From: Aquibaculum arenosum
Lineage (GTDB): Bacteria > Pseudomonadota > Alphaproteobacteria > Kiloniellales > DSM-21159
DNA: 64,000 bases
Assembly: GCF_029222965.1 (NCBI RefSeq)
Contig: NZ_JARHUD010000008.1
Coordinates: 103,915 to 167,914, forward strand
Reading direction: 5' to 3'
A program made the position numbers and the translations under genes. Each line of letters opens with the position of its first letter. Positions within the stretch are counted from its first letter, which is position 1. Below, one piece after another: positions 34,840-43,169 of the stretch. The notes under the pieces are model-generated. The model saw only the letters and a list, made by a program, of their open reading frames with translations, was not told where the DNA came from and searched no databases.

Positions 34840-36566
34840 GGCTCGACAAACCCTCCCTCCACTCCCGGAAGATCGCCGGTCCGCCGATACTGCGTTTCCA
34901 TCGGCGTGGAGACACCCGGGATGGAAAGCCGCGTCTCCAAGGTGGTCTCCGTGCAGATGTAATCCATTGAGACCACCTCTGGCGTAGAGGGTGTGGGAAC
35001 CGCCGCCGTGATGGTTTGACCATCCGGATAGGTCATCGATATCTCGCCCGCCACGGCGGCGCGATCATGGCACAGGTTGAGTCTGCCCTCGCCAGTCGAC
35101 CAGCGGCCTGCTGTCTGCCCGTGTACTTCCCCTCCACCCGTCGAGTCATCGAGAGCCTCGAACGTGAGGTCAGCGGTCAATTCCCCCGTCCAGAAGGTGC
35201 CATCGGACCCGAATAGTCTGACGACATTACGGCGCTCACCCCGAGGAATGTCGAGACCTTCGAGTTCTCGCTGCATCCAGGCGATTGGCCCGCCACCGCT
35301 TTGTGTCCAGGCCCCCACGACGCAGGCATCGGTAACATCGAGGTCGCCACACGACCCGCAGCCCGCTTCCAGTTCTCCCGTGATCCGAAGCTGAAGATTT
35401 CTGTTGCCTGCCGCAAATCCCGCGAAGCGAAATCGGCTACTGTCTCCGGCTCGCGACTCGACTCTCTCCGGCAGCGCGCCCCACGTCTCCGCCAGCGAAC
35501 GTACAGCATGCGCCTGTGCCGGATCAGCACTCGGCCGCCATCGGCCACACTCAAACTCGATCCAGCCCCGCTGCAGCACGAAGGGCTCGAGTATCACAGG
35601 TTCAACTCGCGTCTCGGACCAGCGCCAGGTATCGCCCTCGGTCGGGTTGCTCGGCAGCGCACCGCCGTCGGGGTAAGTGATATCCTGGTCCAGGTAGGCC
35701 TGTGCGAACGCAAGCCATTCGTCGGCGTCTAGTACCGCCCGCATCGCTGACCGCTGCGCGGAGGCAGCCGGACTGCCGGCCATCTGCTGCAGGAAGGGGA
35801 GAATGCCGCTCGAACCGCGTTCTCCGCCGAGCCAGAAGAAAAAGACAGAGGCCGGATATGCCAGCTCGTACAGCGGTGTATCCGCAGACAATCTATCGAA
35901 AGCGGCGACAAGGCGCGAAAGCTCCTCGCGATCGGAAACCGCCAAACCGGCAAACCAATCTGCCGATCCTTCGAGCCACCAATCACCGCCCGAACCAGTG
36001 CCGGCTCGACCGCTGCTCATCTGGGCGGACGAAAGAGTCGCGAACTGAACGCAATGAAAAATCTCGTGGGCGGTCACCGGCGCGGCTTCAGTAACAGCGG
36101 TGCTGCTCGTCAGAAGATGAACGGAGATGCGGCATTCGCCATCGCTGGCGCCAGCGCTTCCGGCAATGTTGCTGAACCCTTCGCTATCTCCCTCCTCGCG
36201 TGGCGGAAGGCCGTCGATCAGAAGGATCGTCACGTCATCCATGCGAAACGGACCGATTTCTGCGAGCGCCGCCACAGCTCCGCGAATTCCGCGCTCGTAG
36301 TCTGCCAGCGCGCCCGGTGACAAGGCCCACCCCGCATGAAGGTCATGCACAAGGCGAATGTGGCGTATGCCCTCTTCGGTAGCCACCGGCACACGCAGCC
36401 GTTCCTCACAAGTAAAACCCGTCCCAGCCAGTCGGTCGTCAAATCGTAACCGATAGGACTCTTGCGTGCAGTCGCCGAATTCCGCCTTTGCGGCACTCGT
36501 CATGACGGCCAGGATCACCGATGCGACTATCGTGCTTAGCACCAATCCGCTTGCAGGCTGCACCAT
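34836..36566 (-). CDS. exported gluzincin-like putative metallopeptidase of unknown family
   Basis: A 576-residue protein with a signal peptide (cleavage after TSAAKA, residue about 28). Residues 167-171 form HEIFH, a zinc-binding HExxH, and WWLEGSADW (196-204) supplies a candidate third ligand E199, 28 residues downstream, as in peptidase-MA-like gluzincins. The mature protein has about a dozen cysteines, including GCGSCGD near residue 420, so disulfides are likely. The C-terminal third looks beta-rich and repeats no known domain that I can name. ATG 36566 has GAGGAG upstream. It is the first gene of an exported-protein operon divergent from a LuxR-type regulator. Confidence 0.7.
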   Translation of the reverse strand: MVQPASGLVLSTIVASVILAVMTSAAKAEFGDCTQESYRLRFDDRLAGTGFTCEERLRVPVATEEGIRHIRLVHDLHAGWALSPGALADYERGIRGAVAALAEIGPFRMDDVTILLIDGLPPREEGDSEGFSNIAGSAGASDGECRISVHLLTSSTAVTEAAPVTAHEIFHCVQFATLSSAQMSSGRAGTGSGGDWWLEGSADWFAGLAVSDREELSRLVAAFDRLSADTPLYELAYPASVFFFWLGGERGSSGILPFLQQMAGSPAASAQRSAMRAVLDADEWLAFAQAYLDQDITYPDGGALPSNPTEGDTWRWSETRVEPVILEPFVLQRGWIEFECGRWRPSADPAQAHAVRSLAETWGALPERVESRAGDSSRFRFAGFAAGNRNLQLRITGELEAGCGSCGDLDVTDACVVGAWTQSGGGPIAWMQRELEGLDIPRGERRNVVRLFGSDGTFWTGELTADLTFEALDDSTGGGEVHGQTAGRWSTGEGRLNLCHDRAAVAGEISMTYPDGQTITAAVPTPSTPEVVSMDYICTETTLETRLSIPGVSTPMETQYRRTGDLPGVEGGFVEP

Positions 36567-36621
36567 TGACTCCTCGGCAGACCATTCTCGAACTTGCTTA
36601 GCATCTTTATGACGAGCGATC

Positions 36622-36639
36622 ATCGACCGAACGGTCGAT
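36622..36639. promoter_or_regulatory. 18-base palindrome between the HExxH operon and the LuxR-type regulator
   Basis: Perfect eight-base arms ATCGACCG and CGGTCGAT around a central AA, in the 95-base divergent intergenic region, 56 bases upstream of the exported-peptidase start and 23 bases upstream of the regulator ATG. The size and symmetry fit a LuxR-type helix-turn-helix dimer site that could control both directions. Confidence 0.55.
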
Positions 36640-36661
36640 ACTGTGCACAATATGTTTGTTG

Positions 36662-37780
36662 ATGGCAGCTATTCGTGTCTTGGCGCTACACATGGCAAAT
36701 CAGCTCCCAAACCTCATCGGTCTGATTTACGAAACCGTCTTCGATGACGAACTTTGGCCTCAGGTACTCCTTCGCCTGGCAGAACTTGCCGGAGTTGATG
36801 TCCCAGCAATCGGGTTCTTCGACCCCCTGACCGGTCGAGTATCCGCCATTGCTCCTCGAACGGACCCGGCCGATCTGCTGAAATTCAGAAACGATTGGGC
36901 GGGGCGTACGACACTGTTCTCGGACTTATCCGCTGTTGACGTGGGAGATGTCGTCAGCTTGCAAGATCTCGTCCCTGTTTCGGCATTGAGGCGCTCTGCG
37001 GTTTTCAACGAATTGCTCAGGCCGATGGGATTGGGTTCCGCTGCGCTTCTTGCAAACGTGGCCGCATCCGGCGGCGCACAAGCCGTTCTGGGGCTTTATC
37101 GAGAAGCGCCCGCGCAGGATCAGCCCTTCGAGCAGCAACAGGTCGAGACCGTAGCGATCGTGGTGCGGCACATCGCGCGGGCGATCGAACTTCGGAAGCA
37201 GGCGAGCGCCCTGCGTCTGCGCGAGGCCGCGGCGCTGCGTTCACTCGAGCACCTTCGAAAGGGCTTTGTCCTGCTGGATGCTGCGGGACACGTCCTTTTT
37301 GCCAACGGACTCGCCTCCCGGATCGTCGATACCTCTGGCCGAGCTAGCGATGACTTCTTCGAACTGCTGGGCCTGAGGACAAGAAAGGCCGTGGCCGAGC
37401 GAACAGGAGAAACCATCAACGTGCCTCGAGACGGGCAACGCTCTGCCTTGAAGCTGGCGCTGCTACCCCTAAGGGAAGGCGCAGCAGCGAGCGCTCAGAC
37501 CTGCCTGGACCTTCTCGGTCCCGCGGTCATTGCCATCATCACGGATCCCGATCTGGATGCCGATCATCGCTGTGCCGCTCTTCAGGAGCGCTACGGGCTT
37601 ACGCCGGCGGAGGCGGCTTTTGCCCTTGAAATCCGCAAGGGCGACGGGCGCGAAGCTGCGGCGGGCCGCCGAGGTATTTCAGTGTCCACCGCCCATACGC
37701 ACCTTCACCGGATTTTCGAGAAGACAGGCGTGACGCGCCAGGCAGAACTTGTGCGCCTGATGCTGGATGAAGATCGTTAG
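36662..37780 (+). CDS. LuxR-type helix-turn-helix transcriptional regulator
   Basis: A 372-residue regulator. The C-terminal LuxR HTH is clear: YGLTPAEAAFALEIRKGDG, then RRGISVSTAHTHLHRIFEK and TGVTRQAELVRLML. The first 170 residues contain a GAF/PAS-like sensory region (IETVFDDELWPQVL, then FFDPLTGRV), and a second PAS-like part follows around KGFVLLDAAGHVLFANGLA. It is not an acyl-homoserine-lactone receptor by these features. Possible starts: ATG 36662, TTG 36656 or ATG 36692 (MANQLPN); none has a strong ribosome binding site. It is divergent from, and probably regulates, the exported-protein operon. Confidence 0.85.
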   Translation: MAAIRVLALHMANQLPNLIGLIYETVFDDELWPQVLLRLAELAGVDVPAIGFFDPLTGRVSAIAPRTDPADLLKFRNDWAGRTTLFSDLSAVDVGDVVSLQDLVPVSALRRSAVFNELLRPMGLGSAALLANVAASGGAQAVLGLYREAPAQDQPFEQQQVETVAIVVRHIARAIELRKQASALRLREAAALRSLEHLRKGFVLLDAAGHVLFANGLASRIVDTSGRASDDFFELLGLRTRKAVAERTGETINVPRDGQRSALKLALLPLREGAAASAQTCLDLLGPAVIAIITDPDLDADHRCAALQERYGLTPAEAAFALEIRKGDGREAAAGRRGISVSTAHTHLHRIFEKTGVTRQAELVRLMLDEDR

Positions 37781-37790
37781 GTTTCGTGCA

Positions 37791-38960
37791 TCAAAGCGGC
37801 TCGCTCTGCAGGGCGTATACAAGAGCGCGCAGATCCTCCGGGGTGCAGATGCGGCAATTGGCCTGCAGCATGGGCTGGTTCTCCTCCCGTAAAGCCACCT
37901 CCAGCAGTTGCGACGCCTCCAGACCGGGCGGAAGCGCTAGATCCAGTCCCTGTTCCTGGAGAAAAGCTGAGAAGGCAGGGGCGAGACGGCCCGCGAGATC
38001 GGTCTCGCTTCCTCCCTCCAGCCCAAACGCCCGGGCTACCTCTGCATGAGCCGCAGGTGCCGCAGCCGCATTGCCGGCGAGCGCAACCCGCAGGCTCATC
38101 CCTACCGCGCGGCCATGGTGCACATGTCCCAAAACTCCCAGCGCGTGGCCCAGTGCATGGGCCACTCCAGTCCCTGCCAGATCAATGGCCTGCCCCGCCA
38201 GCCAGGAGGCAAGCAGCATCTCCCCGCGAGCTTCCAGGTCCTCGGGCATTGCCAGGGCGCGTGGCAAGGCGCGGCGCACCAGGCGGATGGCCTGCAGGGC
38301 CGGGGCGCCCACCAGGGGATGGCTGCGCCGCGAAGTGAAAGCCTCAATGGCATGGACCAGGGCATCGACGCCGGTTGCCGCCGTAAGCGCCGGCGGCAGG
38401 GTAAGTGTGAGTTCCGGATCCAACAGCGCGGCACGGGCGCGCAAGCCCTCGCCCCAGGCCCAAACTTTGGCGCCGGACGCGAGTGTGAGGATCGCCGTAC
38501 GCGTGGCTTCCGAGCCGGTGCCGGCGGTGGTGGGGATCAGCACCATCGGCAGGGCGCCGTCAGGAAAGGCCTGCGCACCAAGGCAGTAGCCGGCGACCCC
38601 GTCAGTCGCTGGCGCCATTGCCGCGACCAACTTGGCCATGTCCAGTGCCGAGCCACCGCCCAAGCCGACCACCGCCTGCGCCCCGAAATCCCGCGCTTCG
38701 GCTGCAGCAAGATCGATGTCTTCGGCCAGGGGATCGCTGCGCACATTCGTCATCACCGCAACCTGATGACCGGCCTGTCGCAGCGCGTCGGCCGCGCGCT
38801 CCCCACTGCGCGCCACACCGGGGTCCACCAGCAACAGCACGCGCGCCACCGCGCCGCAGTCTTGCGCCAGGATGGCAGGCAGACGCACCAGGCTGCCGAC
38901 GCCGAAGTGTAGGCGGGGAGAAACGGCCTCGATCGACGCGACGGCATTGGCTGCGGGCAT
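37791..38960 (-). CDS. iron-containing alcohol dehydrogenase
   Basis: A 389-residue group III alcohol dehydrogenase. It has the NAD-binding VVGLGGGSALDMAKL, the LIPTTAGTGSEATRTAIL block, and the metal ligands in TGVDALVHAIEAFTS and AHALGHALGVLGHVHHG. It interconverts an alcohol and aldehyde/ketone with NAD(P). It is divergent from an enolase-superfamily gene, and together they could process a sugar-acid or hydroxy-acid, but no pathway can be assigned. It is 10 bases from the convergent LuxR-type gene. Confidence 0.9.
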   Translation of the reverse strand: MPAANAVASIEAVSPRLHFGVGSLVRLPAILAQDCGAVARVLLLVDPGVARSGERAADALRQAGHQVAVMTNVRSDPLAEDIDLAAAEARDFGAQAVVGLGGGSALDMAKLVAAMAPATDGVAGYCLGAQAFPDGALPMVLIPTTAGTGSEATRTAILTLASGAKVWAWGEGLRARAALLDPELTLTLPPALTAATGVDALVHAIEAFTSRRSHPLVGAPALQAIRLVRRALPRALAMPEDLEARGEMLLASWLAGQAIDLAGTGVAHALGHALGVLGHVHHGRAVGMSLRVALAGNAAAAPAAHAEVARAFGLEGGSETDLAGRLAPAFSAFLQEQGLDLALPPGLEASQLLEVALREENQPMLQANCRICTPEDLRALVYALQSEPL

Positions 38961-39151
38961 GCGCCTGGTCCCTCACAATACTGGCGCGGCTTCACGCGCG
39001 TGCCTCGCTCCAGAACACCACGGTGCGACGCCACAAGGCACCTTGTCCAGTGCTGGTGATGCGCGATTTGGTTGAAAGTGCGTTGACCCCTGCCTCGCCA
39101 CGCCGCAGGCTTCACAAATGCGCGGCGAACCGGGTTGCAAGGGGCGAGGCC

Positions 39152-40261
39152 ATGAAGATCACCCGCATCGAACAGAGTCGCCATCGGCTTGAACTGGATC
39201 CACCCTTCCATCCCTCCTGGGACACGCGGGTGCGGCGCCACTTCGACGTTCACCTGGTTCGCATTGAGACCGACGAGGGCTTGGTGGGCGTGGGCTCGGG
39301 CGATGCCATGGCGGGCTTCGCCGGCCACGAAGAGCTCTTCATCGGCCGCGACCCACGCGACATGGAACGTCACTTCCGGGTGATCGAGAACCTTTCCTTC
39401 CACTACGGCCGCTGCTGGCCGCTCGACATCGCGCTCTGGGATCTCTTCGGGCAGATCACCGAACAGCCGCTCTGGCGGCTGCTGGGGGGGCGCGCCGATG
39501 GCGTACACGCCTATGCCTCTTCCGGCAGCCTGCGCGACCCCGAGGAACTGGCCGATCTGGCGCAGTTGGTCGCCGAGGAGGGCTTCACCGCCCTGAAGAT
39601 CCGCTTTCAGCGCAAGCGCTGGCGCGACGACATCGACGTGCTGGCCGCGGTGCGCGACGCCGTGGGCGATTCCCTGGCCCTCATGGTCGACTGCAATCAG
39701 GGCTGGAGGATGCCCTGGGACACGGCACAGCCATGGAGCCTGAAACAGGCCCAAGCGGTGGCCAAGGAACTGGAAGGCCTGGATGTCTACTGGATGGAGG
39801 AGCCGCTGCATCGCGGCGACTACGAGGGCATGCGGCGTCTGCGGGAAAGCACCAGCGTACGCATTGCCGGGGGTGAGATGACCCGGGAGCTGCACGAACT
39901 ACGCGAGCTGGTCGATCGGCGCTGCCTCGACGTGCTGCAGCCCGACGCCGTGGTGACCGGCGGCATCACCGGCTTGCGCCGCATCGCCGAGCAGGCACTG
40001 GCGTGCGGCCTGGAGTTCACGCCGCACACCTGGGGCAACGGCATCGGGCTGCTCGCCAACGCTCATCTGGCCGCCGGCTGCGCCGGCTCACGCTATCTGG
40101 AGTTTCCCTTTGACCCGCCGGCCTGGACGCCGGAACGGCGCGACTTCCCGCTAGTCGAGCCGCTGATCGCCGGCGAGGACGGCTGGCTACAACTCAGCGA
40201 GGAGCCCGGGCTGGGCCTGGAACTGGACGAGGACTATCTGGAGTCCACGCGCATCGCATAG
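39152..40261 (+). CDS. mandelate racemase/muconate lactonizing enzyme family protein (enolase superfamily)
   Basis: A 369-residue enolase-superfamily enzyme. It has the catalytic KxR of the mandelate-racemase subgroup (ALKIRFQRK), metal ligands in VDCNQGW, MEEPLHR and AGGEMTR, and the His-Asp side at the end with FTPHTWGNGIGLL. These residues support abstraction of the alpha-proton of a carboxylate, as in racemases or sugar-acid dehydratases. The specific substrate is not clear. The start at 39152 gives MKITRIEQSRHRL; a much longer upstream frame runs into the divergent alcohol dehydrogenase and was rejected. Confidence 0.9.
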   Translation: MKITRIEQSRHRLELDPPFHPSWDTRVRRHFDVHLVRIETDEGLVGVGSGDAMAGFAGHEELFIGRDPRDMERHFRVIENLSFHYGRCWPLDIALWDLFGQITEQPLWRLLGGRADGVHAYASSGSLRDPEELADLAQLVAEEGFTALKIRFQRKRWRDDIDVLAAVRDAVGDSLALMVDCNQGWRMPWDTAQPWSLKQAQAVAKELEGLDVYWMEEPLHRGDYEGMRRLRESTSVRIAGGEMTRELHELRELVDRRCLDVLQPDAVVTGGITGLRRIAEQALACGLEFTPHTWGNGIGLLANAHLAAGCAGSRYLEFPFDPPAWTPERRDFPLVEPLIAGEDGWLQLSEEPGLGLELDEDYLESTRIA

Positions 40262-40275
40262 ACCGCAGCCTGGGC

Positions 40276-40842
40276 TCAGTCCGCCTCCGCTGCTTCGCGG
40301 TGCTCGGGGACGGACCAGGTGGGCCAGGGCTCGCCCAGGTCGGTGAGGTGGCAACGGATGTCCGCCAGGTCGAGGCGGATGCGCGCGCCCCCGGAGAAGT
40401 GCAACGTGATGCACTTAGGCTCACTGGCGATGGTCAGGAGATTGAGGAACTGGTCGCGCGCCGTGAGGTCCACGCCCTGGGTCTGGACGCGGCGCACCTT
40501 GTCGAAGACCAGCGCGGCGTTGCTGCGCCAGTTGACCGGCCGGGGGTCGGCATCCTCAAAGCTGGCATCGCCCGCAGCACCACCAGCAGCGTCGGCGCCG
40601 CTCTCGCCCTGACTTTGCGTCTGGGCCGTGCCCTCGGCGCCGCCATCCACATCCAGCGCGTCCTTGCCCGCCCGCTCCCACAGGAAGCGGTTCAGCACCA
40701 TGACGAAGCGCTTCTCCCGCTTCATCCAGCGTATGTCGCGCAAGGGCACAAGCCCATCCTGGACGCAGGCGGCAATCACATCCATGTCCGCCACGCCATG
40801 CGCGCGCAGTTTCAAGGGCGCCGGCGGCGCCCCCTCTCCCAT
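40276..40842 (-). CDS. DUF2948 family protein
   Basis: A 188-residue protein matching DUF2948. It has the N-terminal DMDVIAACVQDGLVPLRDI, the REKRFVMVLNRFLWE block, and the C-terminal GGARIRLDLADIRCHLTDLGEPW. The middle (about residues 66-95) is a low-complexity Gly/Ala/Asp-rich insertion longer than in most members. Function is unknown, but the gene is regularly found directly downstream of murA in alphaproteobacteria, as here (11 bases apart), supporting co-transcription and a possible envelope role. Confidence 0.87.
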   Translation of the reverse strand: MGEGAPPAPLKLRAHGVADMDVIAACVQDGLVPLRDIRWMKREKRFVMVLNRFLWERAGKDALDVDGGAEGTAQTQSQGESGADAAGGAAGDASFEDADPRPVNWRSNAALVFDKVRRVQTQGVDLTARDQFLNLLTIASEPKCITLHFSGGARIRLDLADIRCHLTDLGEPWPTWSVPEHREAAEAD

Positions 40843-40853
40843 CCGCGTGTCAG

Positions 40854-42134
40854 TCAGCTCGTTAATCGTTCAATCTCCGCCCCGCAAGCGGCCAGCTTGG
40901 CCTCGATTCGCTCATAGCCTCGGTCGAGATGATATATTCTGTTGATCACAGTTTCACCCTCTGCGGCCAATCCGGCCAGCACGAGGCACACGGAGGCCCG
41001 CAGATCCGTGGCCATCACCTCGGCCCCAGTGAGCCGCCGCTCCCCGCGTACAAGGGCAGAAGCCCCGTGTATCGTGATGTCCGCACCCATGCGAATCAGC
41101 TCCGGCACATGCATGAAACGATTCTCGAATATCGTTTCCGTGATCATCGACGCGCCCTCGGCGGTGGTCATCAGCGCCATGAACTGCGCCTGCAGGTCGG
41201 TGGCAAAGCCAGGAAAGGCCTCCGTCATCACGTCACTGCCGCGCAGGCGACCATTGCGCCGTCGAGCCAGCAGGGTGCCATCGCTTTCCTCCACCGTGAC
41301 GCCCGCCTGCCGCAGTACTGCGATCGGCCGCTCCAGGTGCGCCGCCTGGGCGCCGACCAAGCGCAGCTCGCCATCGGTAATCGCTGCGGCCATCAGGAAG
41401 GTTCCCGCCTCGATGCGGTCGGCAATCACCGGATGGCTCGCCCCCTGCAAGCTGCCGCAGCCGCGGATGGTGATGATCTCGCTGCCTTCGCCCTCGATTT
41501 CAGCCCCCATAGCACGCAGACAAACGGCAAGGTCGCTGATCTCAGGCTCGCGCGCGGCATTGACGAGACGGCTTTCCCCCTGGGCCAGGGCGGCCGCCAT
41601 CATGGCGTTCTCCGTGGCGCCGACGGAGATGGTGGGAAAGACCACCTCGGCGCCGGTCAGGCCCTTGGGGGCGCTGGCATGGATATAGCCGGACTCAATG
41701 GCGATCTCCGCACCCATGGCCTCCATGGCCGAGAGGTGCAGGTCGACCGGCCGGGTGCCGATGGCGCAGCCGCCCGGCAGCGACACCTCGGCTTGCCCGA
41801 AGCGGGCCAGCAGCGGCCCCAGCACCAGGACCGAGGCACGCATCTTGCGCACCAGATCGTAGGGCGCGCGCTGGGAGGCCACATGGCTCGCCTGGATCTC
41901 GAGCACCTGCCCCTGCTCCCCCGCCGCGGGCTGCACTTCCGCAACCTCCGCCCCAAGGCCAGCGAGCAGCTGGCGCATGGAGGCGATATCCGCCAGGCGC
42001 GGCAGGTTGCTCAGGCGCAGCGGCTCGGAGGTGAGCAGGGCAGCCGCCATCAGCGGCAAGGCGGCATTCTTCGATCCACTGATCTGGATCGCGCCGTTGA
42101 GCGGACGGCCGCCGCGAATGAGAATTCGGTCCAT
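40854..42134 (-). CDS. murA: UDP-N-acetylglucosamine 1-carboxyvinyltransferase
   Basis: Cytoplasmic enzyme of the first committed step of peptidoglycan synthesis, transferring enolpyruvate to UDP-GlcNAc. The 426 residues include [20 protein letters not shown], the active-site loop [15 protein letters not shown] with the cysteine that fosfomycin alkylates, [17 protein letters not shown] and [16 protein letters not shown]. The cysteine is present, so the enzyme should be fosfomycin-sensitive, although amgK/murU elsewhere in this window could supply a bypass. It is upstream of DUF2948 and 45 bases downstream of a small basic-protein gene. Confidence 0.97.
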   Translation of the reverse strand: MDRILIRGGRPLNGAIQISGSKNAALPLMAAALLTSEPLRLSNLPRLADIASMRQLLAGLGAEVAEVQPAAGEQGQVLEIQASHVASQRAPYDLVRKMRASVLVLGPLLARFGQAEVSLPGGCAIGTRPVDLHLSAMEAMGAEIAIESGYIHASAPKGLTGAEVVFPTISVGATENAMMAAALAQGESRLVNAAREPEISDLAVCLRAMGAEIEGEGSEIITIRGCGSLQGASHPVIADRIEAGTFLMAAAITDGELRLVGAQAAHLERPIAVLRQAGVTVEESDGTLLARRRNGRLRGSDVMTEAFPGFATDLQAQFMALMTTAEGASMITETIFENRFMHVPELIRMGADITIHGASALVRGERRLTGAEVMATDLRASVCLVLAGLAAEGETVINRIYHLDRGYERIEAKLAACGAEIERLTS

Positions 42135-42179
42135 GAGTTCCGGGCAGGTTGTTAATCGGTGGTGCCGCGCGAGCCGCGG

Positions 42180-42356
42180 TCAGGATTTCCCCTCGTCCGA
42201 GGACGGGGCCCGCTCGACCCGCGCACGGGCCTGCGCCTTGCGCTTGCGCAGGTTCTCGCGCAAGGCGGCGGCCAGCCGCGCCTCGCGCTCCTGCTGCTTT
42301 GCGCCCTGCGCCGACGGCTTGGCCTTCACCGGGGAGCTGGTCTCGTCCTTCGACAT
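42180..42356 (-). CDS. small conserved basic protein upstream of murA
   Basis: A 58-residue Lys/Arg/Ala-rich protein (MSKDETSSPVKAKPSAQG start, EREARLAAALRENLRKRK in the middle), predicted to be a single charged helix. Small proteins with this REARLAAALRxNLxxRKAQ pattern occur next to murA in alphaproteobacteria, to my recollection. No function is known. The start is set at the ATG at 42356 because upstream codons do not look coding. The ribosome binding site is weak, so confidence is moderate. Confidence 0.6.
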   Translation of the reverse strand: MSKDETSSPVKAKPSAQGAKQQEREARLAAALRENLRKRKAQARARVERAPSSDEGKS

Positions 42357-42471
42357 GGCCGGCAATCTCAACCGGGAATGGGGCGAGGTCAAGGCGCCGG
42401 AATGGATGAGCTGGCACAAAGCTGCCCTGCTTGCTCTTGACCTTGGCGCGGGCGAGCCGATCTCATGCAGC

Positions 42472-43146
42472 ATGATCGCACGCAGACCCTTCCTCCTCGG
42501 CCTCGCCGCCACCGGACTGTCGGCGCTGATGCCGCCCGCAGCCTGGGGCACGGTGCCCGAGGTGGTGGACGAAACCTATTTCGCCATCCGCCTGGGTAAC
42601 GCCACCATCGGCCAGCATTTTCTGCGCGTTCGCCGGCAGGGCTCGGAGGTCGTCGCTCAGCAGGAGGGAGAGGCCACGGTGCGGATCGGGCCGGTGCCGG
42701 TGACCCGTATTCGACAATCGAGCACCGAAGTCTATCGCGAGGGTCTCCTGCACAGCCTCGAGATCGCCAACGAGAGCGGCTACTATGAGCCGCGCCGACG
42801 CAGCATCACCGCGCGCGCCGAGGGCGATGTCATCTATCTGGTGGACAATCAGGGGCGGGATTACGAAATCCCCCGCGACGCCATGCCGGGCAGCGGCTGG
42901 CGCAAGGCCTCACTGCAGGCTCCGGTGCTGATCTCGCCGCGCAACGGCAAGCCGCGCGAGCCTGCCGTCCACACCCACGGCACCCAGTCCATCGAGACTC
43001 CGGCCACCGGGCCGATAGAAGCCGAGCACTGGAGCCTCGAAGGCGACGACATGGATTCCCGCCTCTGGTACGAACCGGGCAGCGAGCGGCTGCTGCGCAT
43101 GATCCTGAACTACGAAGGCCGCGACATCGAATACCTGCGCGAGTAG
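42472..43146 (+). CDS. DUF6134 family exported protein
   Basis: A 224-residue protein with an RR-containing, probably Tat-type signal (MIARRPFLLGLAATGLSAL, cleavage near AAWG). The mature part, beginning ETYFAIRLGNATIGQHFLRV and continuing with YEPRRRSITARAEGDVIYL, matches the DUF6134 family, whose beta-sheet-rich members are of unknown function. No clear ribosome binding site is visible before the ATG at 42472, and in-frame ATGs upstream give a poorer signal sequence. It is divergent from the small basic gene and convergent with creatinase. Confidence 0.65.
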   Translation: MIARRPFLLGLAATGLSALMPPAAWGTVPEVVDETYFAIRLGNATIGQHFLRVRRQGSEVVAQQEGEATVRIGPVPVTRIRQSSTEVYREGLLHSLEIANESGYYEPRRRSITARAEGDVIYLVDNQGRDYEIPRDAMPGSGWRKASLQAPVLISPRNGKPREPAVHTHGTQSIETPATGPIEAEHWSLEGDDMDSRLWYEPGSERLLRMILNYEGRDIEYLRE

Positions 43147-43169
43147 CGCCCCCCAGCCGAGCGACCGCC

